Source: a virus
Length of the DNA stretch: 27,404 bases
Direction: 5' to 3' (one strand)
IMG/VR virus record: IMGVR_UViG_3300031673_000384
Location: 1 to 27,404 of that record
Under the pieces are notes generated by a model. That model saw only the letters and a list, made by a program, of their open reading frames with translations, searched no databases and was not told the DNA's origin. The position numbers and the translations under genes are program-made. Numbering within the stretch: the stretch's first letter is position 1; each line of letters begins with the position of its first letter. Of this stretch, positions 22,319-27,404 are shown piece by piece.

Positions 22319-24075
22319 TAAGCTATCTCCGAGATACCGTTCTTCTTCACTACCTTAATTATATCAGAAAACATACTCTTAGCTTCTGAAGCATGATCAA
22401 TTACTATAATATTACGGTCTACTGCCAATTTCTCTAATAATTCTACTACCTTTTCCCTATTTGTGGCATCTAAACCCTCAAAAGGCTCATCCATTATGAT
22501 AGGATTCAAGCGTGTACCAAACATATTCTGTAGGACATCGACAACCGCGAAGTCCATTGCCAGAGATAGACACTTGTGCTCACCTCCAGATAAGCTGCCT
22601 ATGGACATATTCTCACCGTTTATCATAAGATTCTGGGAGAATTTTGCCTTTATTTCCTTATCCTTATTGACCTTACTTGTTGTAATCTGATATAGGGCTC
22701 TGGGCCATATCAGGTTTATATAGGTTTCCATCTTCTCATTGAAGATATCTACTATTGAATCCATGACATAGGCAGGAGCACCTGTGGGTGAGAACATCTG
22801 AGATACCTCCCTGTAGACATCTACTTCAGCCTTCTTAGCTCCATGTAGTCTCTTGAAATGATCCATTTTTGACTTACAATCTTTGATGCTAGTTTTTATG
22901 GTCGTGTTTTTATCCAGTGCGAGTCTCAAATGATTCAAACTAGTCTTATCTGATTCATACTGTATTTTAAGTCCACTTATTTGCTCATTTGCGGTACTAT
23001 AAGTACTAAATTCAGCTTCTCTCTTAGTATCTATGTCTAATCTGATCTTTTTCAACTGATTTCTTTGAGGCTCATCATCAGGAATAAGGGCCAGTTGAGA
23101 TCTTACATCGAGTATATTGGCATTCACCTCAGCAACCTTATCATCATGCTGCTCTATCATTGTTTGCATTGTATAGGCACCAGATGATCCCATGCCAAAA
23201 CTCTTAGTGCAATGTGGACATTCAACTTCATTAGGGAATGAGTGGACATGACTGCTTAGTCTGGTAAACTCTTGCTCTAATCTAGATTCTTGAGTTTGTA
23301 GGGTAGATTTCTTATTAGCACTAACATCAAGAAGTCGTTCTTTTTCATACAACTTGTGCTGTATGTCTGTATATTTAGACATATCTGGTGCCTTAATTTT
23401 CTGGAGCTCCGTAATTTGATCCAGGGTTGGCTGTAATGATATCTTTGATATCTTGCCTTGCACAGAATCCTCGTCCACCAGATGGGCCGTATCGGCCTCT
23501 ACCTTTGCTTTTAGAGAAATGAATTCACGCTCTATCGTACCCATCTCTTCTAACAAAGCCTTGATGGATGTCTCTGCCGACTTCCTGGCATCTGTAAACA
23601 TATCTAAGTTCATGAGTTGTAAGAAGAAATCCTTGATCTGTGAGTCATTCTGGCTAATCAGTTTCTGTGACTCTACTTGGGAAGAGTACATTGATATGAG
23701 GAATTGTGAGTAGGACATTAGATGAGATTCTAACTCAACCTGGGTCATCTCAACTTCATCTCCATTCTTAAAGACCTTGAATCCTTTGGGACGACTTCTC
23801 TCAATGATCCATTCAACTCCCTTGTTCTCGACACAGATCTTGACCTTGCCCTTTTTAGCACCCTTTCTTAAAATATCACTTGCTGTTATTTTTCGGGGGA
23901 TTTTATTAAATAGGCCAAACGATAGTGCATTAAGGAGTGATGACTTACCTGCGCCATTTGCGCAATCGTCATCCATGTTCCAACCATCTATTAAAGTTAA
24001 ACCCGCCTCTTTTAGATTGAGACGGGCTTTTCCGATACTTAATATGTCTTCTACTTCAAACCACTTAACTTGCAC
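22318..24075 (-). CDS. Rad50/SbcC/T4 gp46-like recombination ATPase
   Basis: 585 residues from a GTG start (24073-24075), chosen because GGAG lies five bases upstream and the ABC-type N-terminus begins there (VKWFEVEDILSIG); the longer frame overlaps the FmdB-like gene deeply. Walker A NGAGKSS (40-46), a CPHC zinc hook (C286, C289) in the middle of two coiled-coil arms, ABC signature SLSGGE (494-499), Walker B NPIIMDEP with the D-loop GLD, and IDHAS switch His complete the Rad50 pattern. It works with the Mre11-like nuclease at 11554-12546 to process DNA ends. The coiled coils are short, as in phage gp46 proteins. Family assignment is firm. Confidence 0.93.
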   Translation of the reverse strand: MQVKWFEVEDILSIGKARLNLKEAGLTLIDGWNMDDDCANGAGKSSLLNALSFGLFNKIPRKITASDILRKGAKKGKVKICVENKGVEWIIERSRPKGFKVFKNGDEVEMTQVELESHLMSYSQFLISMYSSQVESQKLISQNDSQIKDFFLQLMNLDMFTDARKSAETSIKALLEEMGTIEREFISLKAKVEADTAHLVDEDSVQGKISKISLQPTLDQITELQKIKAPDMSKYTDIQHKLYEKERLLDVSANKKSTLQTQESRLEQEFTRLSSHVHSFPNEVECPHCTKSFGMGSSGAYTMQTMIEQHDDKVAEVNANILDVRSQLALIPDDEPQRNQLKKIRLDIDTKREAEFSTYSTANEQISGLKIQYESDKTSLNHLRLALDKNTTIKTSIKDCKSKMDHFKRLHGAKKAEVDVYREVSQMFSPTGAPAYVMDSIVDIFNEKMETYINLIWPRALYQITTSKVNKDKEIKAKFSQNLMINGENMSIGSLSGGEHKCLSLAMDFAVVDVLQNMFGTRLNPIIMDEPFEGLDATNREKVVELLEKLAVDRNIIVIDHASEAKSMFSDIIKVVKKNGISEIA

Positions 24076-24076
24076 G

Positions 24077-24436
24077 CTATCTCCTGTGTGGAGGTTTATC
24101 TTGGATATGCATCTCTTTCTTATCATCGAAGTAGATCCATCCATTCTCCAGCATGGTCTCCATCGTATAAGTGCCAGTAGCAACCATTCTTGGAACTTCA
24201 ACAGTCCAATAATATTCTTGTTTCCTAGCCTTCATTATTTTACCATGATCATTTTTATGCTGGATGTTTGTGTATTTGTCTACAGTTTCCGAGACATCAG
24301 ATGAACCAGCCAGGTTGGGCATCTGTCTATTCATAACTCCCTTGCACATGGGACACTCTGTTGTCTTGACTGTTGAAATGCAGTAAAACTGTTCCTTGAT
24401 TTCGCACTTACTGCATTTATACGTATATTTTGGCAT
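24077..24436 (-). CDS. FmdB-type zinc ribbon protein
   Basis: 119 residues. The start MPKYTYKCSKCE with C8, C11 and CPMC (C28, C31) is the FmdB/CxxC-CxxC zinc ribbon, small proteins of unclear role often called putative regulators. Residues 40-119 add a polar extension with an aromatic-rich helix (QEYYWTVEVPRMVATGTYTM). It would bind zinc; the partner is unknown. Directly follows the preceding gene's stop (adjacent codons) with GGAG as SD, and is followed by the Rad50-like gene one base later, so it is co-transcribed with recombination genes. Confidence 0.85.
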   Translation of the reverse strand: MPKYTYKCSKCEIKEQFYCISTVKTTECPMCKGVMNRQMPNLAGSSDVSETVDKYTNIQHKNDHGKIMKARKQEYYWTVEVPRMVATGTYTMETMLENGWIYFDDKKEMHIQDKPPHRR

Positions 24437-25138
24437 TTAAAACTCCAATCCAAGGCCTACACGCACATCCCCTAGCTCATTATCTTCGAAAGGATCGTAT
24501 GATCCTCCTGCACCAACTATGATTGGTCCCCATAATTGATATGAAGTATGGATGTAAATGTCTTTGTTACTAGTGATACCGATTTCTGGTCGTAGATTCT
24601 TCTCATTGATCTTGATGGTTTCTTTCTCTTCTGTAGTCTTCTTCTCTTCCTTGATCTTCTTTAGTTTCTCTTCGTATTCCTTTTTAAGGGATTTAACGTG
24701 TTTTGTATGAACTTTTTTCCACCTAGTCTCAATTGACTTGACTTTCGTATCAAACTCTTTGCGGATCTTAGTTATGATCTTAGTAGACTGCTGGGTATCA
24801 GATTCTTCCCATTCCTTTTCAACAATGGTACCATCTGGTTTAATTAGCTTGAACTTACGCTTCTTAACCTTCTTACGTAACTGTGTATTGACAGTGGTTA
24901 AGGAATCAATCTTGGTTGAAGTTGTCTTTTCATATTCTTTGTGTGATTTTTCCTGTTTTGATTTTTCCTCAGTAACCTTCTCTATTTCTTTGGCATGAGT
25001 TTCTCTAACCTCTGTTAGTTTAGATTGATACTCTTCCTTGAATTCTCTTTCAATAGATTTGGTAGGGAAAAAGGAATATCCTAGGAAACCTCCTAGGATG
25101 AATGCGCCAACTATATAGCCTATAAGTTTCTTATTCAT
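24437..25138 (-). CDS. Membrane-anchored coiled-coil protein with beta C-terminus
   Basis: 233 residues, not assignable to a named family. Residues about 4-23 (KLIGYIVGAFILGGFLGYSFF) are one membrane-spanning helix or uncleaved signal anchor; there is no lipobox Cys. Residues 30-180 are highly charged (E/K-rich) long coiled coil, broken at about 96-112 by a short PDGTIVEKEWEE segment. Residues 183-233 turn to beta strands (EIGITSNKDIYIHTSY, GPIIVGAGGSY, VRVGLGLEF), ending in Phe as many outer-membrane proteins do. The layout suggests a protein reaching from the inner membrane across the periplasm, such as a spanin-like or envelope-adhering factor; unproven. SD GGAG sits in the groEL end. Confidence 0.75.
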   Translation of the reverse strand: MNKKLIGYIVGAFILGGFLGYSFFPTKSIEREFKEEYQSKLTEVRETHAKEIEKVTEEKSKQEKSHKEYEKTTSTKIDSLTTVNTQLRKKVKKRKFKLIKPDGTIVEKEWEESDTQQSTKIITKIRKEFDTKVKSIETRWKKVHTKHVKSLKKEYEEKLKKIKEEKKTTEEKETIKINEKNLRPEIGITSNKDIYIHTSYQLWGPIIVGAGGSYDPFEDNELGDVRVGLGLEF

Positions 25139-25140
25139 TA

Positions 25141-26886
25141 TTACTCCTGAGCTGAGGCCATCATCTGGTCAAAGGCTTGCTTGCCTAATGCCATCTGTGT
25201 CTCCATTTCTGGGTTGGAAGGTGTCACCACGATGCCTCCTAAGGTAATCAATAATGCCGCTACAGATAATGCATTACCAATACTAACCCTAACAACCTTG
25301 CTTGGCTCAATTATACCTGCCTCGAAAGGATTCACGAAGCAGTGTCCGCTGGCATCAAACACCAGAGCTGGTAATTCAGTACTAACTCCATATTCATCAG
25401 ATAGCTTACATAGAATTTGCTGCTCATCTTCACCGCAATTCTCTAGTAGGCGTAAAAAGGGTGCCCTTAATGCCTTTGCCAGCAGAAGCCAAGATGATTT
25501 TGTTTCATATGCAACTGCCCCATTGGGTGAAACTTCTCCAATTGGACTGCCTCGTTCTAACATAGCTGCCATGATCAGATGAGTACTGCATCCACCAGTT
25601 ACTATGCCTTCTGCAATTGCAGACCTGACAGCCTCTACAGCATCCTCAGTCCTATCTTTCTTCTCTCTAATCTCAAGATCCGATGAACCACCAACTAAGA
25701 TACTAGCAATACCACCAGATAATCTGGCAATGTGGGCCTTTAGATGAGACTTGTCATAATCACTGAATGCGTCAGATAAGATTGATCTCAACTCTGTGAC
25801 CCTGGCCTGTATATCTGATGGTGCAGGGTCTGATGTGAGGAAGGTTTCATAGGTATTGATGATGACTTCTGTGAACTCGCCGATACCAAAATCTGAGATC
25901 TGATCGATTGTCCCTGGATCATATACTTCTGCTCCAGTATAGGCAGCCAAGTCATCTAACATGATAGAAGCACCGTTTGGAAGTCCTGATCTAGGAGTTT
26001 TAACAGGCACGATCATTAGACCTCCTTTTGAAGTCTTTGCAAAAGCATCCAGTACAGAATCGGCAAAATCATGCGCTACAACAATGATTGGCTTGCCATC
26101 TGACTGAACACCACCCTCATCTGTGACGACATCTTGAATTCTTGCAGGAACTGATAGATCGTTTAGTCTTCCGTTATATAGGAATACGTGGCCGTTGTCC
26201 ATTCTTGTTTTCTGACCTGCCTTGTCGTTGATAAAGACTGGACCAATTTGACCTAGATCCTTTAGGCCACTAGTTAGTACAAAGCTCTTGACAGTATCTA
26301 TCTTAGTTTCCCTACCTTGACCCTCGAGAATCTGAATGTGTCCATCATCTCCCGCTTCCATGATGGCGGAAACTACAACGTTAGCAATCTCTTTATCTCC
26401 ATTACAGGAGATAGTTGCCACATCTAATAGAAGCTCTTCTGTGTTGGCTTCCATAGAAACATCTTTTAAGAAAGGAACGATGACTGTATTGTACGCATCG
26501 TGTAATTCATTGACCAGTCTCTGTGGATTGTATTTTGGGTTGTCTCTTAGAAACTGCTGCCCCATATCAACAAGGGCGTTGGCCAATACAATTGCTGTTG
26601 TAGTTCCATCACCAGCTTCTGCTGCAGTATTGATGCAAATCTCTTTGGCAGCATCTACTACGATATTGTGTGCAGCATTGCCCATACCTAAAGACTTAGC
26701 AACCGTCACACCATCTTTGGTAACTAGTGGTGCAAGTCCTTCTCGTTCTATTAGAACTGGTCGACCACCTGGACCCAAGGTTGCACCTACGATTGTGGCC
26801 ATGGAGTTAAGTGTCTCAGACACTGTACTGATCAGCTTGTCCTTGTCAGACATGATCTCTTTTGCCCGTGACTTTTCGTATATCAT
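25141..26886 (-). CDS. groEL: GroEL-type chaperonin (Cpn60)
   Basis: 581 residues against about 548 for bacterial GroEL. ATP-binding motifs are intact: TLGPGGRPVLIE (36-46), TKDGVTVAK (56-64), and EAGDGTTTAIVLA (90-102, Asp93). The IREKKDRTEDAVEAVRSA segment keeps the catalytic Asp corresponding to E. coli D398. There is no Gly-Met tail; it ends SAQE. Phage chaperonins of this kind exist in Pseudomonas phages such as EL and may fold phage capsid or other proteins; no GroES-like gene is visible in this window, so it may act alone or use the host co-chaperonin. The ATG at 26884-26886 overlaps the methyltransferase stop by ATGA, with GGAG upstream. The longer N-terminus aligns with the start of host GroEL. 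Confidence 0.95.
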   Translation of the reverse strand: MIYEKSRAKEIMSDKDKLISTVSETLNSMATIVGATLGPGGRPVLIEREGLAPLVTKDGVTVAKSLGMGNAAHNIVVDAAKEICINTAAEAGDGTTTAIVLANALVDMGQQFLRDNPKYNPQRLVNELHDAYNTVIVPFLKDVSMEANTEELLLDVATISCNGDKEIANVVVSAIMEAGDDGHIQILEGQGRETKIDTVKSFVLTSGLKDLGQIGPVFINDKAGQKTRMDNGHVFLYNGRLNDLSVPARIQDVVTDEGGVQSDGKPIIVVAHDFADSVLDAFAKTSKGGLMIVPVKTPRSGLPNGASIMLDDLAAYTGAEVYDPGTIDQISDFGIGEFTEVIINTYETFLTSDPAPSDIQARVTELRSILSDAFSDYDKSHLKAHIARLSGGIASILVGGSSDLEIREKKDRTEDAVEAVRSAIAEGIVTGGCSTHLIMAAMLERGSPIGEVSPNGAVAYETKSSWLLLAKALRAPFLRLLENCGEDEQQILCKLSDEYGVSTELPALVFDASGHCFVNPFEAGIIEPSKVVRVSIGNALSVAALLITLGGIVVTPSNPEMETQMALGKQAFDQMMASAQE

Positions 26887-27404
26887 TTTATTTCTCCTGT
26901 GTCCTTGAACTTATTAATAGTCTTCTCGTATTTTACCAACTTCTTCGGATCTTTTTCAAATCCGTAGAAAGAATGACCTAATTTCATAGATGCCTTAAGA
27001 GTAGATTGATTTCCCATGTTAGGATCGAATACTATCGAACCAGGTAATGCATCTGTCATTCTCAATAGAAGTTCTGCCAGATCATAGGGAATGGATTCAT
27101 CTAAAGAACCGGTGAAGATCTCCCAAGTGTTACCTGGACACGATGGCTCATCCTCTATCTTCATATATTCCCTGATAGGCAATCTATCAAGCTTCCAAAC
27201 TCCGCCGTTGCAGAAGTGAAGCACATACTCATGAGAGTTGACTAGATTGACTTCAGATCTCTTTCCAGGGAACCATGACTTCTTAACAATGATATTGTCA
27301 ATATGATTGAATCCATTATCCACCATGAGATTAGATACCTCGAATGGACGTCCTTTAGACTCAATAGGTGCATAACAGACTAGGAACACAATCCCGTTCT
27401 GGAC
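26883..27404 (-). CDS. DNA methyltransferase-like protein, C-terminal part (runs off right edge)
   Basis: The frame is open to the window edge and no start is assigned (a GTG at 27389 is unlikely to be it). The segment resembles the C-terminal half of N4/N6-type DNA methyltransferases with motif IV missing upstream: a strand and NGFNHIDNIIVKKSW, then HEYVLHFCNGGVWKLDRLPI, then the SAM-binding motif VFDPNMGNQSTLKASMKLGHSFYGFEKD. The usual DPFxGSGTT is altered to DPNMGNQST, so SAM binding could be weakened or the role non-catalytic. Phage methyltransferases protect DNA from restriction or tag it for packaging. It ends in an ATGA overlap with groEL. The rest of the gene is needed to judge it. 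Confidence 0.72.
   Translation of the reverse strand, partial: VQNGIVFLVCYAPIESKGRPFEVSNLMVDNGFNHIDNIIVKKSWFPGKRSEVNLVNSHEYVLHFCNGGVWKLDRLPIREYMKIEDEPSCPGNTWEIFTGSLDESIPYDLAELLLRMTDALPGSIVFDPNMGNQSTLKASMKLGHSFYGFEKDPKKLVKYEKTINKFKDTGEIK

Noticed and set aside
24076-24201. Longer N-terminus of the Rad50-like protein
   Set aside because: It overlaps the FmdB-like gene in another frame and lacks family features; the GTG at 24075 has a good SD.
26336-26908. 190-codon plus-strand frame antisense to groEL
   Set aside because: It mirrors the groEL codons, has no convincing start signal, and no plus-strand gene is otherwise present.

Overview
The window reads as one arm of the genome of a lytic tailed bacteriophage (Caudoviricetes), probably a large one with its own replication machinery. 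Every gene I can support lies on the minus strand, so transcription runs from base 27404 toward base 1. Genes are packed tightly, with many ATGA and TAATG stop/start overlaps and GGAG-type ribosome binding sites. Spot counts give about 40% G+C. The capsid, portal, terminase, protease, recombination and polymerase genes make the phage assignment firm. I cannot name the host. The capsid protein layout recalls the SPO1/Twort-type phages, whereas the DNA metabolism set (gp32-like SSB, UvsX-like RecA, Mre11/Rad50 pair) recalls T4-like phages, combined with a C-family (DnaE) polymerase.

In transcription order, the first block (27404-21813) holds the 3' part of a DNA methyltransferase-like gene, a GroEL chaperonin, a membrane-anchored coiled-coil protein, an FmdB-type zinc ribbon protein, a Rad50/gp46-like ATPase and two small unknown genes. 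A 210-base non-coding gap follows (21603-21812), the largest in the window. It holds a promoter and what looks like a compact structured RNA of about 150 nt. That RNA leads into a RuvC-like resolvase gene whose Shine-Dalgarno (SD) sequence sits in a hairpin. After ruvC come a small gene, an AT-rich HNH endonuclease, a 110-residue unknown protein and a strong intrinsic terminator.

The second block (19781-11554) is replication and recombination: a 1333-residue exonuclease-PHP-DnaE polymerase, an unknown gene, a promoter, a gp32-like ssDNA-binding protein, a helical unknown protein, a RecA/UvsX recombinase and an Mre11/gp47-like nuclease. The third block (11491-325) is DNA packaging and head assembly: two small genes (one with a helix-turn-helix), a putative small terminase, large terminase, portal, a nucleotide-kinase-like fusion, two unknown genes, prohead protease, a 132-residue unknown protein, an acidic scaffold-like protein and the major capsid protein. 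It ends in a UUCG-tetraloop terminator. A thymidylate kinase gene then runs off the left edge.

The points I would look at first are the structured leader RNA with mutually exclusive pairings before ruvC, and a 31-residue gapless match between the capsid protein N-terminus and the C-terminal part of the prohead protease. That protease also ends in a ten-lysine run and a zinc ribbon, and its start codon is buried in a perfect hairpin. Gaps not listed as features (for example 11492-11553) are under 120 bases and show nothing I can support beyond ribosome binding sites.
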